The notes below the pieces were generated by a model. That model did no database searches. It saw only the letters and a list, made by a program, of their open reading frames with translations, and was not told the DNA's origin. This document shows positions 9,199 to 18,058 of a DNA stretch of 64,000 bases, one piece after another. Source of the stretch: PALSA-911 sp963743035 (GTDB lineage Bacteria > Pseudomonadota > Alphaproteobacteria > Acetobacterales > Acetobacteraceae); assembly GCA_963743035.1 (NCBI GenBank), contig CAVUOB010000018.1:682001-746000 (forward strand), read 5' to 3'. Numbering within the stretch: position 1 is the first letter of the stretch; each line of letters begins with the position of its first letter. The translations under genes were made by a program, and so were the position numbers.

Positions 9199-10106
9199 AG
9201 GCGCACGATCTCGACGCGGCCGAACAGGCCTTGTGGCCGGCGGACCAGGATCAGGATCAGCAATGCCAGCAGGGCGGCATGGCCGGCCGATGGGGCCTGG
9301 CTCACGGTCCCGATGACCGCGTCGGCGAGGCCGACCACCAGTCCGCCGATGATCGCGCCCGTCGTGGTGCCGAGGCCGCCGATCAGCGTGGCGACGAAGC
9401 CGAGCATCATCATGCGCAGGCCGAAGGCCGGACCGATCGTGCCGCTGATCTGCGCCATCAGGATCCCCGCCAGCCCGGCCAGCGTCGCGCTGGCGACGCT
9501 GGCCAGCAGGGCGATCCGGGGCAGGGGGAGCCCCTGCAGGGCGGCCAGGTCCGCGCTCATCGATACCGCGCGCAACGCCTGGCCCCACAGCGTCCAGCGC
9601 CGCAGGACCTCGGTCACGATCAGCACGGCGATGGCGAGGGCGGGAAGGGCGACCGCGCGCAGCTGGATCTGCAGACCGAAGATCGGCAGGCTGGACTGGG
9701 CCGTGAAGATCATGTCCGGAAACGCCAGCCCGCCCGACCCCCAGACCAGCGAGGCGATGCCCTGCAGCACGATGCCGATGCCGAATGTCGCGAACACCCA
9801 GCCCAGCATCCCCCCGGCCCGAAGCGCCGGGCGCGCAATGAGGGCCTCGGTCAGCACCAGGACGGCGACCAGGACGGCCAGGCTCACCAGCATGGCCAAT
9901 ATGGCGGCGAGCGGACCCGGCAGCCCGGTGAGGGGGCCGGCGCGGACCAGCGTGGCGCTGAGCAGGGCGGCGACGAGCATCATCGGCCCCTGGGCGAAAT
10001 TCACCATGCGGACAGCGCGAAACGTAAGGTTGGCCGCGACCGCGACCATCGCATACAGGCTGCCCGTGATGGCCCCGGTTACAACCTGCGCAAGAACATT
10101 ATCCAT
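9195..10106 (-). CDS. livH: Branched-chain amino-acid-type ABC transporter permease (LivH)
   Basis: Inner-membrane permease of 303 residues with about eight hydrophobic helices and the LivH motif ANLTFRAVRMVNFAQGPMM near the N-terminus, plus the GTIGPAFGLRMMML and IGGLGTTTGAIIGG loops. First gene of the leftward livH-livMG-livF transcript; overlaps the next start by four bases. Divergent from the quinone reductase gene. True substrate could be an amino acid, amide or aromatic acid. Confidence 0.9.
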   Translation of the reverse strand: MDNVLAQVVTGAITGSLYAMVAVAANLTFRAVRMVNFAQGPMMLVAALLSATLVRAGPLTGLPGPLAAILAMLVSLAVLVAVLVLTEALIARPALRAGGMLGWVFATFGIGIVLQGIASLVWGSGGLAFPDMIFTAQSSLPIFGLQIQLRAVALPALAIAVLIVTEVLRRWTLWGQALRAVSMSADLAALQGLPLPRIALLASVASATLAGLAGILMAQISGTIGPAFGLRMMMLGFVATLIGGLGTTTGAIIGGLVVGLADAVIGTVSQAPSAGHAALLALLILILVRRPQGLFGRVEIVRL

Positions 10107-10208
10107 TGGCTGCCATCATCCCTTGCCGGTTGTTCGGGTCCGGTAGTTGGAAGGGATTAACAGATACCCTTGCCGCCGGGAAAGCCATGCCCGGCAATTC
10201 TAGCGCGA

Positions 10209-10254
10209 CCCGGCCGCTGCCGGCCATGTTTCCCGGCCGTTGCCGGCCACGTTT
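10209..10254. repeat. Tandem repeat, 23 bp x2
   Basis: Two 23-bp copies, each starting CCCGGCCG and ending TTT, with two mismatches, in the 222-bp divergent spacer between livH and the quinone reductase gene. Each contains the palindromic core GCCGGC. No other feature was recognised in this spacer. Confidence 0.55.
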
Positions 10255-10328
10255 GAGATGCGGCGCGGTCTCTGCCACGCTTCGCCGACCTCCACTACCG
10301 TAGGTGGAGACAGGGAAGGGAACCTCAG

Positions 10329-11294
10329 ATGACGCACGCGCTGCTGATCCATCGCTATGGCGGCCCCGAGGAACTGATCTGGGAACCGGTGGCGGTTCCT
10401 CCGCCGGGGCCAGGCGAGGCGCTGCTGCGGCATACCGCGATCGGGGTGAATTTCGTCGACGTGGTCTATCGCCGGGGTGCGGCGCCGTCGCTGCCGCATA
10501 TCCCGGGCCGCGAGGGGGCCGGGGTCGTGGAAGCGGTCGGGCCCGGCGTGACCGAGGTCGCGGTCGGGGACCGGGTGGCCTATGCGCCGGTGTCCGGCGC
10601 CTATTCCGAGCGCCGGGTGATCGCCGCGGAGCGGCTGGTGAAACTGCCCGACGGCATCGACGACCGCACGGCCGCGGCGACCATGCTGCAGGGCATGACG
10701 GTGCAGTATCTGATCCGCCAGCTGCACCGGGTGCAGCCGGGCGAGACGATCCTGTGCCATGCCGCCGCCGGCGGCATCGGGCTGTTCCTGGGGCAATGGG
10801 CGGCGGCGCTCGGGGCGGTGGTGATCGGCACGGTTTCCACCGAGGCCAAGGCGGAGCTGGCCCGTGCGCATGGCTACCGTCACGTGATTTTATACAACCG
10901 GGAGGATTTCGTGGCCCGGGTGCAGGAAATCACGGAAGGACGCGGCGTGCCGGTGGTCTATGACGGGGTCGGGCGTGACACGCTGGTGAAATCCATCGAC
11001 TGCCTGGCGCCGCGCGGCCAGGTGATCAGCTTCGGCCGCGCCTCCGGCCCGGTGCCGCCGTTCGACCTGCGGCTGCTGAACCCGAAATCGCTGGCGGTGC
11101 GCGGCGGCACGCTGCAGACCTTCGTCGCGACGCGCGCCGACCTGCTGGCGGTGGCGGCCGACACGTTCGACGCGGTGCTGTCGGGCAAGGTGAAGGTCCA
11201 GGTGAACCACACCTACCGGCTCCGCGAGGGCGCGCAGGCCAACCGGGATCTGGAGGATCGCAAGACCACCGGCTCGATCGTGCTGCTCCCCTAA
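10329..11294 (+). CDS. qor: NADPH:quinone oxidoreductase (MDR superfamily)
   Basis: Zinc-free medium-chain dehydrogenase/reductase of 321 residues, as in E. coli Qor. GroES-like N-terminal domain with NFVDVVYRRG and PGREGAGVVEAVGPGV; Rossmann domain with nucleotide motif AAAGGIG near residue 143, and YDGVGRDT later. GGGAAC-rich leader before ATG. Reduces quinones or other alpha,beta-unsaturated carbonyls with NADPH. Stands alone on this strand, convergent with the PLP enzyme (11-bp gap). Confidence 0.9.
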   Translation: MTHALLIHRYGGPEELIWEPVAVPPPGPGEALLRHTAIGVNFVDVVYRRGAAPSLPHIPGREGAGVVEAVGPGVTEVAVGDRVAYAPVSGAYSERRVIAAERLVKLPDGIDDRTAAATMLQGMTVQYLIRQLHRVQPGETILCHAAAGGIGLFLGQWAAALGAVVIGTVSTEAKAELARAHGYRHVILYNREDFVARVQEITEGRGVPVVYDGVGRDTLVKSIDCLAPRGQVISFGRASGPVPPFDLRLLNPKSLAVRGGTLQTFVATRADLLAVAADTFDAVLSGKVKVQVNHTYRLREGAQANRDLEDRKTTGSIVLLP

Positions 11295-11305
11295 GGCTTG
11301 CGGCG

Positions 11306-12469
11306 CTACCCGAGCGCGGCGCGGAAGACCGCCAGGAACCGGTCCACATCCCCTTCGTCGTTGTAGACATGCGGGCTGATGCGCATGCGCCCGAGCCTGG
11401 GGGCGACATGCACGTCGGCGGCGGCCAGGCGCTCGATCAAACCCTCTGCCATGCCGGGAGGGAAGCCGAGGCTGAGGATGTGCGGCGCGCGCAGGGACGC
11501 CGCCGGTATCTGCACCCCGGTATCGCGCAACCCGCCGGCGATGCGGTCGGTCAGCATGCGCAGTCGCTGCTCGATCGGGCCCTGGCCCCAGGCGGCCATC
11601 ATCTCCATGCCGATGGCGGCCATTTCCAGCGACACGAAATGGTCCCGTTCGCCCATGTCGAAGCGGCGCGCGCCGCTGGTGTAGGCGGTGTCGCGCATAT
11701 ACGGCACGCGGTCGGCGGCGATGGCCCGCCGGCCGAAGCCGGTCTGCTCCAGCGGCACGCCGTCCTGGTGCCGCCGGGCGATATAGAGGAAGGCCCGGCC
11801 ATAGGGGCCGAGCACCCATTTATAGGTGGGAAACACCAGGAAATCGGGATCCAGCCGGCGCACGTCGATATCCATCACCCCGGCGCCATGCGTGGCATCC
11901 ACCAGTAGCCGGGCGCCGGCCGCGCGCAACGCCGGGGCGATCCGGTCCAGGTCCAGCATGCAGCCATCGGACCAGTGCACGGAGGATACCGAAGCCAGGG
12001 ACAGCGGCGCCGCGCCCGGCCGGGCGATCGCGGCCAGCATGGCGGTGGTCCAGTCGCCGTCGGCCGGCTGGGGTACGGCTTCCACGGTGAAATCTTGCGC
12101 CGTGGCGCGGGCGTGCCATTCCAGCACCGGGGAGGAATGGTCGTCCTGCAGCACCAACACGCGGGCGCCGGCGGGAATGGACAGGATCTTGCCGGCCGTG
12201 GCGGCGGCGTAGCTCACCGAGGGGATCAGACAGACATCCTCGGCATCGGCGCCGATCAGCGCGGCGGCGGCGCGGCGGGCGCGCTCGTGCTGGGCGGTGG
12301 CGAAATCATTGTCGATCCGCCAGGGCTGGCCCTTGCGCGCCACGCCGATCCGCCCGGCCTCCTGCGTCGCCAGCGGCAGCGGGCTCCAGGAAGCCGCGTT
12401 GAGGTAGGCGACATGGCGGGGAATGTCGAACTGGTCGCGCTGGGAGTGCAGCATGGGCGATGTCAGCAT
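11306..12469 (-). CDS. Aminotransferase class V-fold PLP-dependent enzyme
   Basis: 387-residue fold-type I PLP enzyme resembling cysteine desulfurase/kynureninase-like proteins. Opens HVAYLNAASWSPLP; LIPSVSYAAATAGK forms the phosphate-binding region, VDATHGAGVMDID holds the PLP Asp-His pair, and the Schiff-base Lys lies in FPTYKWVLGPYG. The desulfurase active-site Cys loop is not evident, so the reaction is unknown. Alternative start at residue 6. Follows the antiporter gene by 5 bases, probably the same transcript. Confidence 0.87.
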   Translation of the reverse strand: MLTSPMLHSQRDQFDIPRHVAYLNAASWSPLPLATQEAGRIGVARKGQPWRIDNDFATAQHERARRAAAALIGADAEDVCLIPSVSYAAATAGKILSIPAGARVLVLQDDHSSPVLEWHARATAQDFTVEAVPQPADGDWTTAMLAAIARPGAAPLSLASVSSVHWSDGCMLDLDRIAPALRAAGARLLVDATHGAGVMDIDVRRLDPDFLVFPTYKWVLGPYGRAFLYIARRHQDGVPLEQTGFGRRAIAADRVPYMRDTAYTSGARRFDMGERDHFVSLEMAAIGMEMMAAWGQGPIEQRLRMLTDRIAGGLRDTGVQIPAASLRAPHILSLGFPPGMAEGLIERLAAADVHVAPRLGRMRISPHVYNDEGDVDRFLAVFRAALG

Positions 12470-12474
12470 GTCGG

Positions 12475-13824
12475 TTAATCCTTGGCGGGGGACAGGCCGG
12501 GGAAGCCGGCGATCTCGCCGCCCCCCGGCTGCCGGGCGGGCGGGTGCGGCGGGCTGGCCTCGTCGACGATCACCTGGCGCAGCAGGCGGCGCACCACCCA
12601 GGGCATCGTCAGGCCCTGCACGACGATGGTGAACACCACCAGGCCGTAGCAGACCGTGAGCAGCGCGCCGCGATAGGGGCTGGCCGGCAGCGCCAGCGCC
12701 AGCGCTACCGAGATGCCGCCGCGCAGCCCGCCCCAGGTCAGCACACCGATGGCGCTGGCGCGCGAGACCGGGGTATCGCGAATGACGCGCATGGACAGCA
12801 TCGGCGCGGTGACGCTGATCAGGCGCACGACGAAGGCGAGCGGAATGGCGCAGAGCATCGCCAGCACGACCGGGCGGTCGTCCTCCACCGCCAGCACCTC
12901 CAGCCCGATCAGCAGGAACAGCAGGGTGTTCAGCACTTCGTCCACCAGCGACCAGAAGGTGACGATCTGGTCGCGCGAGGTCGCGGTCATCGCGTGTTCG
13001 GTGGCGTGGTTGCCGATCAGCAGCCCGGCCATGACCACCGCCAGCGGGCCGGAAACGCCGAGCTGCTGGGCCAGGGTATAGGTGACGGTGGCGCAGGCGA
13101 GCGATATGGTCAGTTCCACATTGTAGTCATCGACCAGGTCGATGGCGCGATACGCCACGTATCCCAGCAGCAGGCCGATGAGTATGCCGCCGCCGACCTC
13201 GCGGATGAATTCGGTGCCGGCATGCACGACGCCGATGCCGCTGCTCTCGCCGGTGGCGATGCCAAGCGCGAGCAGAAACACCACCACCGCGATGCCGTCG
13301 TTGAACAGGCTTTCCCCGGCGATGACGATCTGCAGCGGAACCGGCAGGCCGACCTGCTTCAGCAGGGCGGACACCGCCACCGGGTCGGTGGGGGCGAGGA
13401 TGGCGCCCAGCACCAGGCACCAGATGAATGGCACCGGCTTGGCCACGAAGCCGAAGACCAGGTACATGCCGAGCGCGAACAGGATGGTGGCGCTCAGCGT
13501 GCCGATGGTGGCGAGGCCGAGCACCGGCCATTTCTGCGTGCGCAGAACGGCGATGTCCACGTGCAGGCTGCCGGCGAACAGCAGGAAGGCGAGCACGCAA
13601 TCCAGCAGCAGATGCGACAGGTTGGCCGCGCCGAGCACGGAGCGGGCGTAGCCGGCCAGGTCGTAGGTGTCGACCCAGGGGTCGATCAGCAGCACCAGCA
13701 CCGAGAAGACCAGCGCGATGACTAGCACGCCGATCGTGGTGGGCAGTTTCAGGGTCAGGTGGTTGATCAGCCCGAATACCGCCGCCAGCAGCAATAGAAC
13801 CGAGGCGAAGGCGAAAGGGGACAT
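12475..13824 (-). CDS. Sodium:proton antiporter (CPA1/NhaP family)
   Basis: 449-residue integral membrane protein with about 12 hydrophobic helices. Conserved CPA1 motifs APTDPVAVSALL near residue 145 and GESLFNDG near 170 form the ion site; TWGGLRGGISVALALALP is the other signature. Short cytosolic proline-rich tail. Exchanges Na+ or K+ for H+ across the inner membrane. Co-oriented with and adjacent to the PLP enzyme. Confidence 0.92.
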   Translation of the reverse strand: MSPFAFASVLLLLAAVFGLINHLTLKLPTTIGVLVIALVFSVLVLLIDPWVDTYDLAGYARSVLGAANLSHLLLDCVLAFLLFAGSLHVDIAVLRTQKWPVLGLATIGTLSATILFALGMYLVFGFVAKPVPFIWCLVLGAILAPTDPVAVSALLKQVGLPVPLQIVIAGESLFNDGIAVVVFLLALGIATGESSGIGVVHAGTEFIREVGGGILIGLLLGYVAYRAIDLVDDYNVELTISLACATVTYTLAQQLGVSGPLAVVMAGLLIGNHATEHAMTATSRDQIVTFWSLVDEVLNTLLFLLIGLEVLAVEDDRPVVLAMLCAIPLAFVVRLISVTAPMLSMRVIRDTPVSRASAIGVLTWGGLRGGISVALALALPASPYRGALLTVCYGLVVFTIVVQGLTMPWVVRRLLRQVIVDEASPPHPPARQPGGGEIAGFPGLSPAKD

Positions 13825-13931
13825 GACGCGGCACCGCTTTCAGGGGATCGGGACAACGACCGGGCGGGCAGCACTATTCGGGAAGGGGCCGGATTTGGGA
13901 AGGGCGTTAGCCGCCGATCAGCGGCCTGCCG

Positions 13932-14184
13932 TCACTCCTGGGGCGGGTCGGTACGAAAATACGGTTCGACCTTGCCGCGCATCATCAGCGTGAGCGGGTT
14001 GCCCTTGCGGTCGACGGTCTTGCCGACGGCGACGCGGATCCAGCCCTCGCTGACGCAGGTCCTCTTCCACGGTGGTCTTCTCCGCCCCATTGAACCGGAT
14101 GCCGACGCCGCGCACCAGTGCGGCCTCGTCGTAATGCGGGCTCTTGGGATTGTTGGAGAGACGATCGGGCGGGGTATCGGTCAT
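13932..14184 (-). pseudogene. DUF3297 family protein, one frameshift
   Basis: Small conserved alphaproteobacterial protein of unknown function. Starts MTDTPPDRLSNNPKSPHYDE, then GVGIRFNGAEKTTVEED. The family continuation CVSEGWIRVAVGKTVDRKG and PLTLMMRGKVEPYF is in the next frame and ends PPQE-stop at 13932. A single extra base around 14058-14059 (GG doublet) restores a protein of about 83 residues. The rest is perfectly conserved, so either a very recent lesion or an error. It is the fourth +1 frameshift in the first 15 kb. Confidence 0.8.
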
Positions 14185-14300
14185 CGGTTAGGTCATCTTT
14201 TCAGGAGAATCTCGAAGCGGCGGCAAGATGCCCGCAGGGCGGGGCCGAGGCAAGTTTTCCGCCCCGGCCTCGGGCACTCGCGCCGCCGTCGACGCCCGGA

Positions 14301-14567
14301 TCAGGAAAAGATGAACGCGGCCAACACGATGCCCCAGAAGATAGCGCCCAGGCCGACGCCCAGGAGGATGCCGCGGGACGGTGAGCCGTGGCCATGGTCC
14401 GGGCCCGGATGACGGGGTATCGGGCGGCCCCCATGGGCCTTAGCGGCGTAAAAAGGGACTGCGGCCGTAGACCGGAAATGCCCGAAGGCCCCGGGCAGAG
14501 CCGGCCTTTGCGGCTCGGCGAGGGAGGCAAGCGCGACGAAGAGGCTGGTTGGACGGGTATGGGGCAT
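14301..14567 (-). CDS. Hypothetical small membrane protein
   Basis: Possible 88-residue protein whose C-terminus, SPSRGILLGVGLGAIFWGIV plus a few residues, is one clear membrane helix. The middle is Pro/His-rich (RPIPRHPGPDHGHG). No family recognised and no strong ribosome site before the ATG at 14567; translation may begin later. Follows the DUF3297 gene upstream on the same strand. Coding status uncertain. Confidence 0.35.
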   Translation of the reverse strand: MPHTRPTSLFVALASLAEPQRPALPGAFGHFRSTAAVPFYAAKAHGGRPIPRHPGPDHGHGSPSRGILLGVGLGAIFWGIVLAAFIFS

Positions 14568-14956
14568 TGCGGTGGCCCTTGAATGAAATGGTGGAACTGA
14601 GATGAGCGATTTCGCTTAAGACGGACAAAAATAAACATGGTGCGACCCGTCTGTCAATCAAATATTGAGACTAGTCGACGAATATTGCCGTGTATTTGAG
14701 GCGAACGGCGACATCGAGCGACTCCGGCCCTGCCGAGGCGCCGATTTCCCTGATAATCCTCAGAATACCGACGCGGGTCCGCAGCTGCGCCCCTGTGTTC
14801 GCGCCGCGTCGAGTGTTCGCGTCGATCCATTTCCGGTTCTCGGTGGGCCAGCCATCGGGCCTGTCCCGGGATCGAGCGCCGTTCGATCCTGCCGGGTCAC
14901 CGCCCCCCTATCCGTTCCGCAACGGGCGAGGCAGGCGGTCGACCGGAGGCGCGGCG
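14568..14956. other. Intergenic region without a recognised gene
   Basis: About 390 bases. The part from 14590 to 14710 is clearly more A/T-rich than the surroundings (ACAAAAATAAACATGG, CAATCAAATATTGAGAC) and could hold promoters; the rest is GC-rich with no convincing reading frame on either strand. Confidence 0.5.
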
Positions 14957-15592
14957 CTACATCAGCGGCTTGACGCCGTCCTTCTCGGCCTGCACCGACC
15001 GCGCGGTCAGCTTGCCGTCCGCGGCCTGGAGGGCAAACACCACCACGGCCGCGCCGGGCTTGAGCAGGCTGGTGTCGCCGGGGATCATCCGGACGATCCG
15101 AACGCCCGGCGCCACCTCGATCCGCTGTTCGCCGCCCGGGTATTTCAGCGTCAGCACCTCACCGCCCTGACTGCCGCTTTGCGTGACGCTGGCGATGCCG
15201 TCGACGGCGGCGTTGGTCATGGTCTGGCCGGGACCGGCCATGGGGCGGTGGCCTTCGCCGGTGCCGCGCAGGGTCTCGGGGAAAATGTGCACTTCCTGCG
15301 CGTGCAGCTTGCCGTCCATGCCCTTGACCGCGGCCGAACCGACGAAATCGCCGGGCTTGATGTCGGCCAGGGCCGCGTCCTGGACGGCACCGATGCGAAC
15401 CCCGTCCGGCATGGCGACGGACAGCTCACGACCGTCCAGGGCATGCACGGCCAGGCTGTGGCCGTCGAACCGCTCGATGGTGCCGCTGATGCGTTCGGGG
15501 GTGCCGGCCGCATCGGCTGGGGGGTTTTGCGCCAAAGCGGGCAGCGCCAGCAGGGTCATCGCGGCGGCAAGGCGGTTTGCTATGGGTCGCAT
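14957..15592 (-). CDS. Periplasmic DUF5666-like protein
   Basis: 211 residues with an N-terminal signal peptide (LAAAMTLLALPALAQ). Two similar beta-rich modules follow: ERISGTIERFDGHSLAVHAL with KPGDFVGSAAVKGMDGKLHA, and DGIASVTQSG with VRIVRMIPGDTSLLKPGAAV. This resembles OB-like DUF5666 modules often found in metal- or stress-related exported proteins. Function unknown. Its start is 51 bases from the MFS gene stop upstream on the same strand. Confidence 0.75.
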   Translation of the reverse strand: MRPIANRLAAAMTLLALPALAQNPPADAAGTPERISGTIERFDGHSLAVHALDGRELSVAMPDGVRIGAVQDAALADIKPGDFVGSAAVKGMDGKLHAQEVHIFPETLRGTGEGHRPMAGPGQTMTNAAVDGIASVTQSGSQGGEVLTLKYPGGEQRIEVAPGVRIVRMIPGDTSLLKPGAAVVVFALQAADGKLTARSVQAEKDGVKPLM

Positions 15593-15642
15593 TGATGAGG
15601 TCTCCTGGGGTCCGGCTGTCGAATGTCCCGTGCCGCCGGAGC

Positions 15643-16917
15643 CTATACCGGACGCGGCGGTGCGTCGCGGGAGAACAGATAGCCGCCGACGCCGACGCCC
15701 AACGCCAGGGTCAGCACGCCGAACGCCAGCCGATAGGCGATCTCCGGGCGGGCACCGTCGGCCGCCGGAAACGCGCCGATCACCACGCCGAGCAATGCCG
15801 GCAGCAGCGAAAGCCCGGCCACCTGCGCCATGTTCACCGTGGTCGCGCCGCGGCCGACGAGATGGTCGGGGAACAGCGAGCGGCCATGCGCCACCACCAC
15901 GATGGGATAGCAGGTCACCAGGCACAGCGTGACCAGCAGCAGCGTGGCCAGCCAGAGCGGTGCCGCCGGCAACAGAGCCAGCCCGGCCAGTGTGGCGATG
16001 CTCAGGCTCGCGCCGGTCACCACCAGCCATTTGCGCGTGTTGAACCGCCGCTCCAGCGGTCCCACGCTCATCAGCCCGACCGGAAGGGCGAGCCCCATCG
16101 CCAGCAGCACCCAGCCACGGCCCTGCGTGTCCAGGTGGTGCACATCCGCCAGATAGGGCCCCGCCCATAATCCCAGCACGGTCGCCATGGCGGGATAGCC
16201 GAATGTGTGCATGGACAGGATCGGGAACAGCCCGGGCGTGCGCCAGATGCGGAACTGGCCGAGCACCGCCTCGCCCAGCGTCTCCACCGGGCGGATCGGC
16301 ACCGGGCGGTTGGGCGGGTCGTCGCGCACCAGCGCGTGCCAGGCGATGCCCATGGCAGCGGTCAGCACGGCGGAGACCGCGAAGGCGCCGCGCCAGCCCA
16401 GCGCCAGGCTCGCCCAGGCCAGCGGCGTGCCGGCGGCGAGAATGCCGAGCTGGCTGAGCGCGAAGGCGCGGCCGAGTGCGCTGGTCAGCCGCTCCCCGGA
16501 ATACCAGCGCGCCGACAGCACCACGGACGCCATGAAGCTGGCGGCGCAGCCGAAGCCGAGCACGAAGCGCGCGACCGCCAGTTCCCCGCCGTTGCGCGCG
16601 AAGGCCTGGCCGAGGGCGCCGAGGACCGCGAGCACGGTCAGGCAGGAAACCACACGGCGCGGGCCGATCCGGTCGAAGGCCACGCCGATCGGAATCTGCG
16701 ACACGGCGAAGGCCAGGAAGAAGGCGAAATTCGCCGCACCGAGGGCCTGCGGCGAGGCGTCCAGGTCGTGCGCCAGATCCGGCGCCACCACGCCCAGTGC
16801 GGCACGGTGGAACTGGCTGACCGCGGTGGCGGCCGCCAGCATGGCGAGCAGCCACGCCGCCGCCCGGCTTCGGTGGTCCGTGATCACGCCGATGACCTCC
16901 CCCTGGATCAGGTCCAT
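15643..16917 (-). CDS. MFS transporter
   Basis: 424-residue carrier with about 12 hydrophobic segments. The loop 2-3 motif is IPIGVAFDRIGPRRVV, the standard MFS G-x-x-x-D-R-x-G-R-R pattern, with a central cytosolic loop around DDPPNRPVPIRP. Substrate not inferable; organic-anion/nitrate-nitrite-like carriers share this length. Divergent from the Fe-type binding protein gene with an 82-bp gap. Confidence 0.9.
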   Translation of the reverse strand: MDLIQGEVIGVITDHRSRAAAWLLAMLAAATAVSQFHRAALGVVAPDLAHDLDASPQALGAANFAFFLAFAVSQIPIGVAFDRIGPRRVVSCLTVLAVLGALGQAFARNGGELAVARFVLGFGCAASFMASVVLSARWYSGERLTSALGRAFALSQLGILAAGTPLAWASLALGWRGAFAVSAVLTAAMGIAWHALVRDDPPNRPVPIRPVETLGEAVLGQFRIWRTPGLFPILSMHTFGYPAMATVLGLWAGPYLADVHHLDTQGRGWVLLAMGLALPVGLMSVGPLERRFNTRKWLVVTGASLSIATLAGLALLPAAPLWLATLLLVTLCLVTCYPIVVVAHGRSLFPDHLVGRGATTVNMAQVAGLSLLPALLGVVIGAFPAADGARPEIAYRLAFGVLTLALGVGVGGYLFSRDAPPRPV

Positions 16918-16999
16918 GGTCTCAACGCAGCGCGGCCTGCTATAGGTTACGACAAGCCCATTCTAAAGGGGCAGCAGGAAACCTAGGGAAGCGATCGCT

Positions 17000-18058
17000 A
17001 TGCCGATAACCAGACGATACCTGATGCGTGCCAGCGCCGCGGGCACCGTGATCGCTGCCGGCGCCCATCGTCTCGCCGCAGCCGCGGATGTGCCGCCGCA
17101 ATTGGGCGCCCTGCATGACGCCGCGAAGCAGGAAGGCGAGTTCACCTGGTATTCCGGTCAGCTCAACGCCGAAGCCGGGGAGGCGGTGGGCCGCGCTTTC
17201 ACCCAGGCCTATCCGGGCGTGAGGGCGAACGTCGTGCGCAGCACCTCCCAGGTCGCGTTCCAGCGCCTGTCGCAGGACATGCGCGCCGGCGTGGCGCAAT
17301 GCGACGTGTTCAGCTCCACCGATTACGGCCATTATTTGTTCCTGAAGCGGGAGGGCAAGCTGCTTTCCTTCCGGCCCGCGAACATGGACGGGATGATCGC
17401 GTCGGTGCGCAATACCGATCCCGACAACATGTTCCATGTGTTCTATGTCGGGCTGTACCTGATCGGATACAATTCGCAGAAGGTACAGCCCGCCGAGGTG
17501 CCGAAGGGCTGGAAGGACGCGCTGGCCCCCAGATGGCTCGACCAGCTCGCCATCGGCCATCCCGGCTATTCCGGCGCGATCGGCGTGCTGGCCGTGGCTT
17601 TGAAGAAACAATTTGGCTGGGACTACTTCAAGAACCTGGAACGCAACAAGCCGCAGATCGGCCGCTCCGCCGATGACCCGGTGACCTTGCTGAACGCGGG
17701 GGAGCGCAGCGTCGGACTCGGCGTTTCATCGGGGATGATGCTGCTGAGCAAGGCGCGCGGCAATCCGCTCAGCATCGTCTATCCGGAGGAAGGCACGCTG
17801 GCGGTGTTCTCGCCTACCGCCATCCCGAAGAACGCGCCGCATCCGAACGCGGCCAGGCTGTTCCTGGAATTCTGCGCCAGCCCGGCCTTCGCCGTGGCGA
17901 CGCGGCCGTTCTACATCCATTCCCTGCGCCCCGAGGTGCCTCCGCCGGAAGGGGCGCTGGCGATGGACCAGATCAAGCTGATGGTCGTGCCCCCCGCCGA
18001 AATCGAGACCGGCGTGCCGGAGGTGAAGGAGCTCTGGCGGGACACCTTTGGCGTCTGA
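17000..18058 (+). CDS. ABC transporter substrate-binding protein (Fe3+/AfuA type)
   Basis: 352-residue periplasmic protein; the N-terminus ITRRYLMRASAAGTVIAAG looks like a Tat-type leader. EGEFTWYSGQLNAEAGEAV and DVFSSTDYGHY are typical of the extracellular solute-binding protein family 1 branch that carries ferric iron or related anions. It overlaps the permease gene by 11 bases, so the two form an operon. No ATPase gene follows. Confidence 0.88.
   Translation: MPITRRYLMRASAAGTVIAAGAHRLAAAADVPPQLGALHDAAKQEGEFTWYSGQLNAEAGEAVGRAFTQAYPGVRANVVRSTSQVAFQRLSQDMRAGVAQCDVFSSTDYGHYLFLKREGKLLSFRPANMDGMIASVRNTDPDNMFHVFYVGLYLIGYNSQKVQPAEVPKGWKDALAPRWLDQLAIGHPGYSGAIGVLAVALKKQFGWDYFKNLERNKPQIGRSADDPVTLLNAGERSVGLGVSSGMMLLSKARGNPLSIVYPEEGTLAVFSPTAIPKNAPHPNAARLFLEFCASPAFAVATRPFYIHSLRPEVPPPEGALAMDQIKLMVVPPAEIETGVPEVKELWRDTFGV

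Noticed and set aside
12460..13725. 421-codon plus-strand frame opposite the Na+/H+ antiporter
   Set aside because: Antisense shadow with low-complexity His/Asp/Gln composition and no motifs.
14957..16855. Continuous 632-codon minus-strand frame spanning the DUF5666-like and MFS genes
   Set aside because: Only its last third is the real exported protein; the rest is Arg/Gly/Ala-rich antigenic noise in another frame of the MFS gene.
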